A stretch of 64,000 nucleotides of DNA from Symsagittifera roscoffensis (GCF_963678635.1 NC_087068.1:32552318-32616317); one strand, 5' to 3'; positions 41,241 through 53,968 are shown, counted from the stretch's first letter. Numbers and translations are program-made. The notes: generated by a model not told the origin, from the letters alone.

Positions 41241-43108
41241 GTTTTTTGACAAGAATCTGAAAAAGGGCAGGGAAGAGCTTGAGACATATCAGCAGCCATC
41301 TGGATCAATGATTTTGCTGAGAAATGTGGATGTATATAGGAACACTAACACCTATACAATTCCGTATATGGATACTTCACACGATAGCTCCCTTTATAAT
41401 TTCATTTCCTTTTATGGTTACCTGAATGACTCATTTTGTTTAGTTCCATTTTCATTTAATCTCAAAATATTTCCTCTCATTTCTTCTCACCTGACCAGTC
41501 TGTTCTCTTATTGAAAATGTACTCAAGAAAAGTTATTAGTCCCAATTATATTGAATTCTCAAGAAATCAAACAAGAATTAGGAGATTTGCTTGGTCCCAA
41601 AAATCCTACAAGGGGAAATTCATTTTGAAGACTGCTTTCAACTAATCAAAAAAAATGAGTTGGGACAACTCGAAAAAAGACAGGCTATCTTGGTGAAAAA
41701 GAAGGAGAAGCAATCTCGGCAATTAGAAATACTGTTGTTCACGATGCTGAACAAGTTGGACTCCTTCCTATATTGGAACTCACTTCTGACAAGGACTCTT
41801 CTATGGATCAGGAGCTTGCCAACTGCAGCAAATTGTATGACATAGCTACTTACAAGATAATACAAACGTGAGTCCCGATCAAGAAGTACAATGTTAACAA
41901 ACCTACCTAAATTTAGATTCGACAAAAAAAACCACAACATTGCACTAATTTTATAGAATCTTAAAAATTACAAAACTTGCAAACAGTTTGGACCTACACT
42001 CACAAATGTATCATTTTGAGTGGACTCTGCATAATGGAAGAAAAAAAATTCCATAGAATACTGAGCCAATACCAAAAAAAGATAGATCTAATGGAATATC
42101 GTAGAAAAGGAAATCAATGAAAAAATAATCAATCTTTAGAACTACAGAGAGAAGAATATGATAAACAAATTTGTGTTACTTCCTTCATTACTAGGTTTTG
42201 TAGAGACATTCAAAAAATCTTGCATCATTATTGGCGAATGCACTGTAGAAAACGAACGTACAGAAATTGAATCAAATTTTAAGGAACTTCGAGGTTAAAA
42301 AGCAAGATTTTCCGTCAAAAACGAAAACAAAAAAATATTTTATTGTACCTGTATTGTTTTGGACCCGGACATCAATTTGAAAGAAATGTACAAAAAATTT
42401 CCTTTTGGAGGTCTAGTTTGATACGGAAATTCCTGTTTGGATTATTTTTTTTGCAAACTCCAAAGTCTATAGACTACAAGCCATTCTACTTGAATCTGCT
42501 GGATCTGCAAAATCTACTACGGAAAAAAGACCAGTGTGTTATTAGGTTGCACCAAGTCTCCCCATTTTATGCTTTCTTGGTCACGTAATTGTATAACTTT
42601 TCTGTTTATCTGTTAATATATTTGCTTCATCAGTATATGCATTGTTCGATTGTTAATCATTCTAACAAAAAAACTCCAGAGAAAACCGTTAAACAGAATG
42701 TGCCTGGTTGTTTTGGATTTGGATTGTTATATAAGATATAGTGAAAGAATTAGAATTTTTTAACGATGGAAAAACTGTACGATATTACTTTCTTCCTCCC
42801 AAAAAATTCAAACCTACATCCCAATCTTCTTGGTGTACAAGCATCTTCATAGAAACAGTTGGAGCAGTGATTACGAAAAATATACTGAACTTGAGAAAAT
42901 ATTGAAAAATGTAGAAGCCACAGAAATGGAATTTACCGCAAAAATTTATGAAAAACGTAAGATTCTGTCCGAAGTTTTGGTAACAAAAATTATTGATTTG
43001 GATGACTACGCTGGCCCAAAAGTTCAGTTTTTGATATTCAAAGATGACGAATATGATTGGAGGTGTAGCAACTCCCCTTTTTGTCATGCTAAAACTATTC
43101 ATTAAGCA
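41223..43108 (+). pseudogene. Unrecognised Polinton-block gene remnants, copy 2
   Basis: Repeats the 36315-38200 remnants at +4908. The leading ~20 residues differ (MVMFFDKNLKKG instead of LETELEAFFDKNL) because the duplication junction replaces the original upstream sequence. Confidence 0.4.
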
Positions 43109-43444
43109 GAACGAAAAGCGTTTGCATACGGAACTTGGACTCAATGTTCATTTGCAACAAAATGTTAATCATAATAATCTTATAGTACTACCTTTTTAAA
43201 ACTTTGATTAAATGTCATTGTCAACTTTTTCTTTCTACAGTTGAGATGGTCAATCAATTTGACAAACTCGTAATTTTACGAAATTTTGTTTTTGACGAAG
43301 AAAAAAATGAATGAAAATCATGTAAGTTGTTTGGACGTACAAGTAATAGATCTCTTTTTTGTGCCAAATTTTTGTTGTAGTTTAGATGCTAGTATGTGCA
43401 ATCGGTCGAATAATGTTATCCACAATATGTGAAGAAACGACAGT

Positions 43445-44213
43445 TTGGGTAGCTACCTGATCAGGTACAGTTGGTTATATTCTACCTTCTCCGAAGCTAT
43501 GAATAAAATAATCTCTACCAAAGAACGAATTTTTGTTTCGCATCTTGGGCCAAGTGGATCTGGAAAATCTCAAGTTATTTTTAACTGGTTGAAAATTGGT
43601 ACTTTTCAACCAGCATACGATAACAATTTTTTACTTTTATCAATTTTAATAACCTCCTCATAGTCAAATGCAAAAAAAAACCTTAAATTTTTCCAAGGGG
43701 GTAGATTTTTACTTGATTAAAAATCTTCCCAATAACGGAACTAAGTATCTGCTTATATTTGATGATTCTTGTGATGAAATTTTAAATTCCAAACAATTTG
43801 AAAACTTTGCCACTGCTGGGAGACACAGGGGTCTGATTTCATTTTACATCAAACGCAATTTGTTTCATCAAAGCAATTTGGAAGAGATGTAGAATTACAA
43901 AATACACACATAACCTTGTTCAACTCACCGAGAGATGTTTTACAAATCAATACATTAAGTCAACAACTAGGTCTAGGATCTCAATTGAAAGTGTGGTATC
44001 AGGATGCAATATCAGTTTCTTATGGTCTTTTACTTAATGATTTAACCCCAAAAACAGTTGTTTCACTAAGGTTTTGCTCTAATAGTGGCTCAGTTCAGAC
44101 ACAATTTGACTAGCCAGCTGGAATAGTGTCAAAAATTTTAGACGATGAGTACACGATACGTCTCAATTCATTCAATATTTCAAACAATTTCCCTAAAACC
44201 TTGGGAATGAAGA
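43445..44213 (+). pseudogene. Polinton packaging ATPase, copy 2
   Basis: Identical in every visible frame to 38537-39305, including Walker A GPSGSGKS, Walker B LLIFDDSCDE and the two frame breaks. Confidence 0.85.
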
Positions 44214-44351
44214 CAAAGTAAAATACCAAAAAGAAACTTTCTAACGCAAAAAAGAGTTCCTCTACACAAAATAATAATTATTTCAAGTTCAACTAAAGGA
44301 TTACAATTGATATCTCTCATCATCCTTTTTGTCATTAAATGATTGACATAG

Positions 44352-44756
44352 GATGGAAAAATTTGTTTTAGTTCCGTACTCAGTTGATCAATCAGAAAGT
44401 ACACTTCAAAGAAAACAAAAATTGGAACAGAAACAAGAAAAAGAGGAGATTGCACAAAAAAATTTTGATTTTTTTACAGTGCTGTAAATGCGAGGTATAA
44501 AACTAGTTACAATAAGCACCTTTCTGATTTATTTTTGAAATTTGCTAGAATTAAACTCAGCCGAAAAAATTATATTGGATAAACGAGATACAAAAGAATC
44601 TATCGTAGACTTTGTGTGTGCACTAAAGCAAAAAAACACCAATTTTCCAGACAATCGATTGACTATTTTGGAAGCAACTCAACTACCACCTAAACTTGTT
44701 ATTAACAAGAACGCCAAAACAAAAGACAGAGGAATTTGGTTCCTTTTCAAAATATG
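44352..44756 (+). pseudogene. Small charged Polinton protein, copy 2
   Basis: Repeat of 39444-39848 with the same frame break. Confidence 0.6.
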
Positions 44757-44837
44757 AAAAGGTAAGACTAAACTGATTGTATTCTAGGGGTTGAGCTGCG
44801 TAGGGTTTAACTCAAAACTTTATCAAAAAAGAAAGTA

Positions 44838-45292
44838 CAACAAATCTTTTAAAGCAAGACATCGTATACAAAATTTGGTCCACCAATCAGGCGTTTTCGA
44901 AGACTTTTTCCAAATATACCAATGAAATCTGGTGTATGGACTTGGCTTTTGTAGACAAGTTAGCTAGTCAAAACAATGGAGTCAAGTATTTTTTAGTTGC
45001 TGTTTATATTTTTTCAAAGTTCAAACAACGAAAACAAAGTAAGCGAAAGACACTTTACAAGCTTTCAAGAAAAAAATTTCTCAAAAAAACACTCCTGAAA
45101 CTCTTTGGATTGATTAGTTACCAGAAAATTTTGAAAATATTTTAAATTTTTCGCCACCCAAAATTTTATTTATACTGCACCTGGGTTATCCTTGCCGACT
45201 ACCTATGAGATGTTGATTGATATTGATGATATTCACTCACCGGATAACTTAAAAAAAACTATCAAAGATATAGCTCTTTCTGGAGAATAAAT
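44838..45292 (+). pseudogene. Truncated Polinton integrase, copy 2
   Basis: Repeat of 39930-40384: first Asp region (MDLAFVDKLASQNNGVKY) present, stop after TLWID, downstream core absent. Confidence 0.8.
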
Positions 45293-46484
45293 GAAAATTG
45301 TAATTAAATTTTTAGTTTTTTGATTTTTCTACATATTTTTTGATGCGAAGCGTTTTTCTACATGTATTTCACGCGTGCCCAAACAAAGCTATGAAAATCG
45401 CCTGTACAAAAAACTAAATTTTTAGACGCTTTCTTAGCAAAACTAAACTGACACGCCTGATGGCTCCAAAAATAGTCATTTGAAGTCTACAGCAGTTTTG
45501 TTGACGCTAATTTTGAAATCAGATTTTAAATAATAAGCTGACTGGAAAAAATTTTATTTTAAAACTGCAATGCCGTATGTCTGGTTTTGCCGTTGATAAT
45601 GTGCAGTTTTTCGTGGTCAAATTTTAAAGCAAGAAAAAACTCTTTGTTTGATGATTTTGCGGCCAGATTTGTCGTTTCAAAATTTTTAAAATCAAACTCA
45701 TTTTGTGAGATATTTCTCCTCTTTTGCCAAATAACGGGGGGAAAAGCTTGCAAGGTACAACATTCAATACCACTCAGCCTTTGAACTTTTTTGTAGACGA
45801 AGAAATTCGTTACTTGGTACCAAATGGGAGATAGTCGTCCTTTTGCTCTGCTTCGAGTTTTGTGGAATTTGTAGACAAAAAACTTAAAATCCGAAATTGT
45901 GGAAATTTTTTTGTTCCCTGTTTTAGCCAAAAAATCACTTCAGCTAATTCTGATTAATCAAATTTTTTTCAAATAGTCCAAACCATAGAAAAATTCTATT
46001 CACATTTTATTTTCCGTTTTTTGGCTTCGATTGGCTAAGTGTAAAACTCAGTACTTCAACTTAAATGGCAACTCTTTAAATGCCAGTTATATGCGTGGTT
46101 TTGCGAACCAACCTAGAGGATTTCCGGTGAGATAAAATTATTGGTTATGTCTTTGTTGAAAAAAAAACGTTTCATTTTTTTAACGTAAAACTAGGCACCT
46201 CAAGTAATCATCAGGTTGAGTCGAAAAAAATTCTTAGCAACACCATCTAGGCTGAGAGAACAGCAAGCTTGAAAATGGTTAAGGTCATTCTCGGCGTTGA
46301 AGGCAATAGGCTGACAATTTTTGTTTTTTGCCTAATTTTGAGCCATTAAAGCGAGCAAACAGGTTTCGTTTTCCGGTTGCCAGAGTAAAGTTATTAAATG
46401 AAAATCATGAAAAATCCCGCCGCAAGATCATCAGAAAAACCTAGGAAATATTTGTTGCAATTTTTTTGATTCTTTTCATTCCAA
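45293..46484 (+). other. Non-coding tail, copy 2, and ancestral right flank
   Basis: 45293-46148 repeats the copy 1 tail. 46149-46484 is present once here and once after the third block (about 61765-62105), showing the original continuation. No gene. Confidence 0.5.
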
Positions 46485-46527
46485 ATTTTTGACGGGGCGT
46501 TTTTTCAAAAAATGCCCCGTCAAAAAT
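46485..46527. repeat. Near-perfect 43-bp palindrome at a block junction
   Basis: ATTTTTGACGGGGC (46485-46498), a short T6-C-A6 centre, then GCCCCGTCAAAAAT (46514-46527). The arms are exact complements and even the centre is self-complementary except for one G/T pair. It lies exactly where the Polinton-derived sequence ends and the first non-LTR unit begins. Confidence 0.8.
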
Positions 46528-46874
46528 TGTTTGACCTTTCTTCGATTCAAACGGATTTAAGCAATATAATCACCTGGGGAGCAGAAAACAGAAATGACTT
46601 CAATTTTGAAAAATTTGAACAAATAAGACTTCAAAAATCAAACAAGTGTTACCCTTCAAGTCATTTTTTATCTATTAATGGAGAAGAAATAGTTTTGAAA
46701 GACACCGTGAAAGACCTTGGTGTTTGGTGCAGTTTCAAAATGTCATGGGTATATCACATCACCAAAAGGCTCAGAAAAGCAAACATGCAATTTAATTTTT
46801 TTATGCATCTCCAGTTTGTTTTGCAACTAAAAACCAATATAAGCGAAAGGAAAAATTTCAACGACGATGCTTAA
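46512..46874 (+). pseudogene. Non-LTR reverse transcriptase fragment, unit A
   Basis: Reads FNFEKFEQIRLQKSN, then INGEEIVLKDTVKDLGVWCS, then WVYHITKRLRKANMQFNFF. The DLGV...W..HI...L.KAN pattern after the catalytic motif is typical of LINE RT thumb regions. The FADD catalytic segment is missing in this copy. Ends at a stop at 46872. Confidence 0.7.
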
Positions 46875-49405
46875 AATGGGGTTACAAATAACATGAAATA
46901 AATGATGAGGATAATGTTTTGTACTTGAATAAAAGCAAACTGATGCCAATTTCACTGACGTACTCAGTAGCGATTTAATTTTGCTTTTTCAGATTCTTTT
47001 TAACTTTCCCATAAATTTTCTTTGATTTTTGGACAATCGACAAGGGCCCTGAGTCAAATCGAACGGTAAACAAAACGTTTTTGAGAATGCCAATGATAAC
47101 ACGGATTAAACTTCGTGAAAATTTCTTTTACCGTGTCGCAGAAATGTCAAACTCCTTCGCGAGATCGAACAATTTGCCTGGCTATGATCTTTTTTAAGAA
47201 CCTGTAATCTTCAGAAAGAACTTGAACCTGTTATTGGTCGACAAACTATAGTCATTTAAATACTCGCTTTATCCAGATTCATGGTTTTGAAGTTTATTTT
47301 ACTAACTTTGTTATCAATGACTAAGAGCAACTAATCACCGTCTTGTGGGTATAATTCAAAGTTATTATTATTACTATAATTATTATTCAAAATTTTTAAA
47401 ATTCTCTGGAACAAATTCACTGCGGTTGGAATATCGGTGATTTTTTTTTCGGCCAATGATACTATGTCCCTGCTTATTTTTGCCGTTTAGATGGCAAATC
47501 ATGTTATGGCTAAATAATTAAAAGGGCGCAAAAAACCCAATTTTATGACAAATTTTGACCATATCCCGCATGATTTTTTGCAAAAGTATACTGCCGCGAC
47601 AAAAAATGAGAATCATACAAATCCATAAACTAATCTTTGAAAAAAAAACATATTTATTTCATCAATTTTGCTAAAACGGTGGCTTCGAATTTTCAAGAAT
47701 TATCTTCTTGCTTTGACATAAAAGCAAGTGTATCGTCATAAATATATTAAAAAAGTTTTTTCGTGAAATGTAAGTCGTACAAATTTTGTATATGGAAACT
47801 GTATGAATAAATTTTTTTAGTGGCGACAAAAAAAATTATTTCCGAATTGATTGTGAAAATATTTTTAAAACTTATTTGTCAATGTTTCAACCGCAAAACA
47901 AGTTTTTTTTGCAGACAAAAAAAAATAAATTATTTTTATGTACATAACGTAGTCCTGGATACAAAAAAGCTGGCTTTTTTGTTTTACTGGTTAAATTTTT
48001 TTTACAAAACATTTAAAACGCCCATTTCTTTTTGATAGCGTGATTACGTATGCCTTGATCAATGCTCGAATAATTGAAATTTCAAATTTTCAAAGTTTCC
48101 ATCCTTGAAAAAATTTGCGGAAATCGCAAAGCATGATACTTCCTCTGTATCATTTGTGTAAGACAACGCTAAAACCATTCAGTTTGTCTTCTATGCATTG
48201 CAAATGCAAGACCGCGCAAATCTTGTTGACTCTGGTTTTGAGTAAACCAAGGTCTTTGTGGCTGTGTTTGGTTACAAGCACAGTCCAAAAATTCAAAATA
48301 AAATTTTTTTTGGTTTAATCAAATAAAAATCAAGTTTTTTGCGTATCAAAAAGTTCTAGTCATACAAATTCCTTGCATAAAAAATCACTAACTTCATGAA
48401 AGTTTTCATGCATTTTTTGTTTTTATGAAGTTGCTTGAAAATTGAATGAACAGCACTTTTCCATATGTAAAAAATGTATGATTATTATTTTTGGTGAACC
48501 CTGGTTGTTAACTAAACCGCTTAAAACCTCCGTAGCATAAAAAAGCGTCCATGAAAACAGTTAATCTAAAATTGACGGTCACTCTGAATCCAAAATCCTT
48601 CTAATTTTACATATTCTGTAATTTTTTTTCGAAACTTGGAAAAAAAAGATTACTGGCATTATGAAAAGGACCTTAGAAATACTGACAAAATCATAAGTTT
48701 TTTAAAATAATATAATAGATTTGATAATTAGCTTGAAACTTAAAAAACACAATAATAAAATCAGAATCATTGGTTTGATTTTTTTGTTTTTTTAGTTTAT
48801 CAAAACTTTATATAAAACTTTTTCTGAGCACCTTGAGGGTTATTATGTATTTTAAAGATTTTTTTCTTTAAGTTTTTGGTTTTTGTGAATAAAAGTTTTG
48901 CTCTCCTCCCAATTTAAGTACAAAATGATATATAAATTATGTTTATTAACAGGGTTTTAGATCGATTGAAGCTCCTCAACTTAATTCGAAGATAAGTCAT
49001 TTAGGCCAAAAAGTTCGACGCATTTCCTACGTGCTTTAAAAAAATGCAATTTTCATGCGACAATTTTATCATATATGGCGAAAGAAATCCAAATGTCCCA
49101 ACGCCAAAAGTCCCAATGGTTGTTTCATTCATGTGTTGGCCCTTTTGACTTATGCATCGAACCTGTTTGACCTAAATTTAGAATCCAAAAAAAACTCGCG
49201 GCCCTGCAGGACTCAACAATCTCCACCCGGGTTCTACGTCATAGAAACCTTACAGAGTCAAAACAAACAGTGTTTTGGAAATATTACAATCAAATAAAAC
49301 ACAAGATCAGAAAGATCAAAGAGAGCAATCTTATAGAGGAATTAGCTGGCAATTCACAAAATAAACAGATTGGCTTCCCAGAGGGTTTCAAATCAATTAA
49401 ATTAT
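46529..49405 (+). mobile_element. Non-LTR retrotransposon-derived unit A
   Basis: Starts inside the RT palm with FDLSSIQTDLSNIITWGAEN and lacks the FADD motif present in unit B. It continues through ~2.1 kb of AT-rich non-coding DNA and ends with a frame (49055-49405) containing KHKIRKIKESNLIEELAGNS. Aligns with unit B at an offset of 2955 bp with a few percent differences and small indels. Confidence 0.75.
46875..49054 (+). other. AT-rich non-coding part of unit A
   Basis: No recognised gene. A frame at 48115-48318 (MRKSQSMILPLYHLCKTTLK) recurs in the two other copies (51063, 63618) but has no family match; conservation is explained by duplication alone. Confidence 0.45.
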
Positions 49406-49829
49406 GGAGTTGTATGACAAGCATTTTTCCATTTTATGCATTGTATTATTATTTGCTGACGATACAAAAACTTTTGGAAAATGGTTTGACCTTTCTTCGA
49501 TTCAAACGGATTTAAGCAATATAATCACCTGGGGAGCAGAAAACAGAACTGACTTCAATTTTGAAAAATTTGAACAAATAAGACTTCAAAAATCAAACAA
49601 GTGTTACCCTTCAAGTCATCTTTTATCTATTAATGGAGAAGAAATAGTTTTGAAAGACACCGTGAAAGACCTTGGTGTTTGGTGCAGTTTCAAAATGTCA
49701 TGGGTATATCACATCACCAAAAGGCTCAGAAAAGCAAACATGCAATTTAATTTTTTTATGCATCTCCAGTTTGTTTTGCAACTAAAAACCAATATAAGCG
49801 AAAGGAAAAATTTCAACGACGATGCTTAA
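49404..49829 (+). pseudogene. Non-LTR reverse transcriptase fragment with FADD motif, unit B
   Basis: ATG at 49404; MELYDKHFSILCIV then LLFADDTKTFGKWFDLSSIQ, i.e. catalytic F-A-D-D, followed by WGAENRTDFNFEKFEQIRLQ and DTVKDLGVWC. This is the palm-to-thumb part of a LINE (CR1/Jockey-like by motif style) RT. Fingers, endonuclease and C-terminus are absent. The 141-codon frame is intact but represents only a fragment. Confidence 0.8.
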
Positions 49830-52364
49830 AATGGGGTTACAAATAACATGAAATGAATGATGAGGATAATGTTTTGTACTTGAATAAAAGCAAACTGATG
49901 CCAATTTCACTGACGTACTCAGTAGCGATTTAATTTTGCTTTTTAAGATTCTTTTTAACTTTCCCATAAATTTTCTTTGATTTTTGGACAATCGACAAGG
50001 ACCCTGAGTCAAATCGAACGGTAAACAAAACGTTTTTGAGAATGCCAATGATAACACGGATTAAACTTCGTGAAAATTTCTTTTACCGTGTCGCAGAAAT
50101 GTCAAACTCCTTCGCGAGATCGAACAATTTGCCTGGCTATGATCCTTTTTAAGAACCTGTAATCTTCAGAAAGAACTTGAACCTGTTATTGGTCGACAAA
50201 CTATAAACATTTAAATACTCGCTTTATCCAGATTCATGCTTTTGAAGTTTATTTTACTAACTTTGTTATCAATGACTAAGAGCAACTAATCCCCGTCTTG
50301 TGGGTATAATTCAATGTTATTATTATTACTATAATTATTATTCAAAATTTTGAAAATTCTCTGGAACAAATTCACTGCGGTTGGAATATCGGTGATTTTT
50401 TTTTGGCCAATGATACTATGTCCCTGCTTATTTTTGCCGTTTAGATGGCAAATCATGTTATGGCTAAATAATTAAAAGGGCGCAAAAAACCCAATTTTAT
50501 GACAAATTTTGACCATATCCCGCATGATTTTTTGCAAAAGTATGCTGCCGCGACAAAAAATGAGAATCATACAAATCCATAAACTAATCTTTGAAAAAAA
50601 ACATATTTATTTCATCAATTTTGCTAAAACGGTGGCTTCGAATTTTCAAGAATTATCTTCTTGCTTTGACATAAAAGTCAGTGTATCGTCATAAATATAT
50701 TAAAAAAGTTTTTTCGTGAAATGTAAGTCGTATAATTTTTGTATATGGAAACTGTATGAATTTATTTTTTTAGTGGCGACAAAAAAAAATTATTTCCGAA
50801 TTGATTGTGAAATTGTTTTCAAAAGTTATTTGTCAATGTTTCAACCGCAAAACAAGTTTTATTGCAGACAAAAAAAAACAAATGTTTATGTACAAAATGT
50901 AGTCCTGGATACATAAAAGCTGCCTTTTTTGTTTTACTGTTTAAATTTTTTACAAAACATTTAAAACGCCCATTTCTTTTTGATAGCGTGATTACGTATG
51001 CCATGATCAATGCTCGAATAATTGAAATTTCAAAATTTCAAAGTTTCCATCCTTGAAAAAATTTGCGGAAATCGCAAAGCATGATACTTCCTCTGTATCA
51101 TTTGTGTAAGACAACGCTAAAACCATTCAGTTTGTCTTCTATGCATTGCAAATGCAAGACCGCGCAAATCTTGTTGACTCTGGTTTCGAGTAAACCAAGG
51201 TCTTTGTGGCTGTGTTTGGTTACAAGCACAGTCCAAAAATTCAAAATAAAATTTTTTTTGGTTTAATCAAATAAAAATCAAGTTTTTTGCGTATCAAATA
51301 AAAGTTTTTGCGTATCAAGTTTTTTGCGTCATACAAATTCCTTGCATAAAAAATCACTAACTTCATGAAAGTTTTCATGCATTTTTTGTTTTTATGAAGT
51401 AGCTTGAAAATTGAATGAACAGCACTTTTCCATATGTAAAAAATGTATGATTATCATTTTTGGTGAACCCGGGTTGTTAACTAAACCGCTTAAAACCTCC
51501 GTAGCATAAAAAAGCGTCCATCAAAACAGTTAATCTAAAATTGACGGTCACTCTGAATCCAAAATCCTTCTGATTTTACATATTCCGTAAATTTTTTTCT
51601 AAACTTGAAACAAAAAAATTACTGGCATTATGAAAAGGACCTTAGAAATACTGACAAAAACATAAGTTTTTAAAATAATATATTAGATTTGATATTTTGC
51701 TTGAAACTTAAAAAACACAATAACAAAATCAGAATCATTGGTTTGATTTTTTTAGTTTATCAAAACTTTATATAAAACTTTTTCTGAGCACCTTGAGGGT
51801 TATTATGTATTTTAAAGATTTTTTTCTTTAAGTTTTTGGTTTTTGTGAATAAAAATTTTGCTCTCCTTTCAATTTAAGTACAAAATGATATATATTCTGT
51901 TTATTAACAGGGTTTTAGATCGATTGAAGCTCCTCAACTTAATTCGAAGATAATTCATTTAGGCCAAAAAGTTCGCCGCATTTCCTATGTGCTTAAAAAA
52001 AATGCAATTTTCATGCGACAATTTTATCATATATGGCGAAAGAAATCCAAAAGTCCCAACGCTAAAAGTCCCAACGGTTGTTTCATTCATGTGTTGACCC
52101 TATTGACTTATGCATCGAACCTGTTTGACCTAAATTTAGAATCCAAAAAAAAACTTGCGGCCATGCAGGACTCAACAATCTCCACCCGGGTTCTACGTCA
52201 TAGAAACCTTACAGAGTCAAAACAAACAGTGTTTTGGAAACATTACAATCAGATAAAACACAAGATCAGAAAGATCAAAGAGAGCAATCTTATAGAGGAA
52301 TTAGCTGGCAATTCACAAAATAAACAGATTGGCTTCCCAGAGGGTTTCAAATCAATTAAATTAT
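49406..52364 (+). mobile_element. Non-LTR retrotransposon-derived unit B
   Basis: The first 78 bp (49406-49483) carry the part of RT absent from unit A, then the sequence parallels unit A to 52364, where the shared AAATTAAATTAT ends. So A and B form a head-to-tail array in which the linker-like end of A runs straight into the RT start of B. Confidence 0.75.
49830..51988 (+). other. AT-rich non-coding part of unit B
   Basis: Parallel to 46875-49054 with small indels, including a duplicated AAGTTTTTTGCGTATCAA phrase near 51282-51325. No gene. Confidence 0.45.
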
Positions 52365-52366
52365 AA
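51989..52366 (+). pseudogene. Linker-like frame at the end of unit B
   Basis: 125-codon frame with MRQFYHIWRKKSKSPNAKSP, VLRHRNLTESKQTVFWKHYN and QIKHKIRKIKESNLIEELAG. The copy in unit A is broken near 49200. Composition fits the region between endonuclease and RT of a LINE, and in the A/B junction it directly precedes RT. Assignment by position and style only. Confidence 0.4.
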
Positions 52367-53042
52367 TCGGGAGGAAACAAACAAACAATTGAACAAATGA
52401 TGCGGAAATTAAACAAAAACTGAATAATTTCAAAAATTTGGTTTGGTTGATAAACTTTTTGGTTATTTTTGCATTGTTTAGAAGTCTGAACTTAAAATTA
52501 AAACAGCTTTTGTTAAAGATTTTTTTAACTTAGTTTTAACGCAGGGTTGGATTCTGTTTAGATTTAAACACCATTTAAAGTCTGCTACAATTATGTATGA
52601 AAAAAGTGCTGATTTAGACGTCTATAACATAAAACAAATTATCATTTTGAGATGCTAACATCAATTTTTTGAACATAGCACAACTTCTTTAAAATAATTT
52701 TGTCTGCCAAATAGTTTACGTTTGGCCGCATACAAGTCGCACCCGGATATAGACGCGAATTGCATAGTCGCGCCAAAAGTTTGAGCTGGAAAGTCTAGAC
52801 AGCCACAACCAGATAAAGTGCAAAACGATATCTTAACTGCTGAATAAGTATTTTGAGTAATTTTCATGCCTTAGTTCGGTTTAAACTGTTTTCTGAGCCA
52901 GATTTTGTTGCCTCTTGATTGTTATAAGAGCGCAAATTTTCCCACGTGAATATCTCAAAAAGACCATAGCAACAACTTTTAAACTAACATTACGCAACAA
53001 AATTGATTGCAATGGAAGTCTATTTAACACTTGAGCTCAATT
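52367..53042. other. No recognisable gene
   Basis: AT-rich; a 68-codon minus frame at 52661-52867 is not supported. Confidence 0.4.
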
Positions 53043-53968
53043 GCACTCAGTAAAAAGAAAAAAAAATCGATTATATTATAATTATAATCGTACTGTTAGC
53101 AAAATTGTAATTAATTATAAGCGCTAATTTTAAGTTTTTAAGCGACTTATAATCCATTATAAGGATAACATCTTTAGTATATACGTTCGAAAATATCTCA
53201 AAATCTCTTATAATCTTTTAAAATAGACTATAATAGACTATAAACACAGTAAAATCAATATTAATTTAAGTTCTACTTATACGTTTAATTTGTCTTATAG
53301 GCTGGTCTAGGATTTTCTCGAGGGGGGCGGACTTTCAGAAAATTTTTGAAAACCTTGTTGTCCTATTTTTTTTGACCAAATTGATTTCCCGCGCTCTCTC
53401 AAAACACCAAAAAGACGTCAAATTTTTTGCGCCGCTTGTAAATTTTAGGCACTTTTTGGAAAACTTTAACCAAAAATTGCGTCTTTTGGCCTGTTTTGTT
53501 TTCAAAATTTTGTCTGCGCCCATGTAAAATTTTCAAACTCCGTCATCAAAAATGGATATCAAAGGGGGGACCCTTTGGGTCGGCAGGGGTTCGAGTTCCT
53601 GAGGGATGAGGCGTCCGAAACTACCCCTTAAATTCGCCCCTGGCTATGATTATAAAATTACAGCTTCTTTTAGTTCGCTGACCAACTGAAATGCACACAG
53701 AACAAAACAAAAATCAAACGAAGTCAAGGGATGACGTTTGTTGAATAATAACGGATTATAATCCATTTTCTTGGATTATAATTCAATAAAATTAGAGAGA
53801 CAGGTTTTCAAAATTTAATCGATTATAATTGATTATAATCGATTAAACTGATTTTTAATGCTTCGAAAAATAATCATATAATAATCCATTTTTAATCAGT
53901 TATAGTAAGTTCGTTTGGAAATTTATGGAGACCATTATAAACTAACTTTTTCTCTTTTTACTGAGTGC
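53043..53968. mobile_element. Non-autonomous TIR element (MITE-like, 0.93 kb)
   Basis: Terminal inverted repeats: GCACTCAGTAAAAAGAAAAA at 53043 and its complement (...TTTTTCTCTTTTTACTGAGTGC) ending at 53968. Subterminal DNA on both sides is packed with GATTATAAT/ATTATAATC words, a common transposase-binding layout. No transposase frame. A target-site duplication could not be recognised, so the superfamily is open. Confidence 0.6.
53299..53648. mobile_element. Possible second element nested in the TIR element
   Basis: A GC-richer island from GGCTGGTCTAGGATTTTCTC to AAATTCGCCCCTGGC inside the AT-rich element. The two ends are loosely inverted (AGCCAGGGGCGAATTT versus GGCTGGTCTAGGATTT), resembling hAT-type MITE ends, but the match is imperfect and no target-site duplication is clear. 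Confidence 0.3.

Larger units (their letters stand above)
41241..46148 (+). repeat. Second copy of the 4908-bp tandem duplication
   Basis: Same content as 36333-41240. The left junction joins ...ATTGGTTAT to GTTTTTTGAC (novel), while the right end continues into sequence (GTCTTTGTTGAAAAAA) that also follows the block in the third copy. The second copy therefore keeps the ancestral right flank and the first copy the ancestral left flank. Confidence 0.95.

Noticed and set aside
48115-48318. 67-codon frame preserved in three repeat copies
   Set aside because: Conservation is fully explained by duplication of the DNA; no family and no sign of codon selection.
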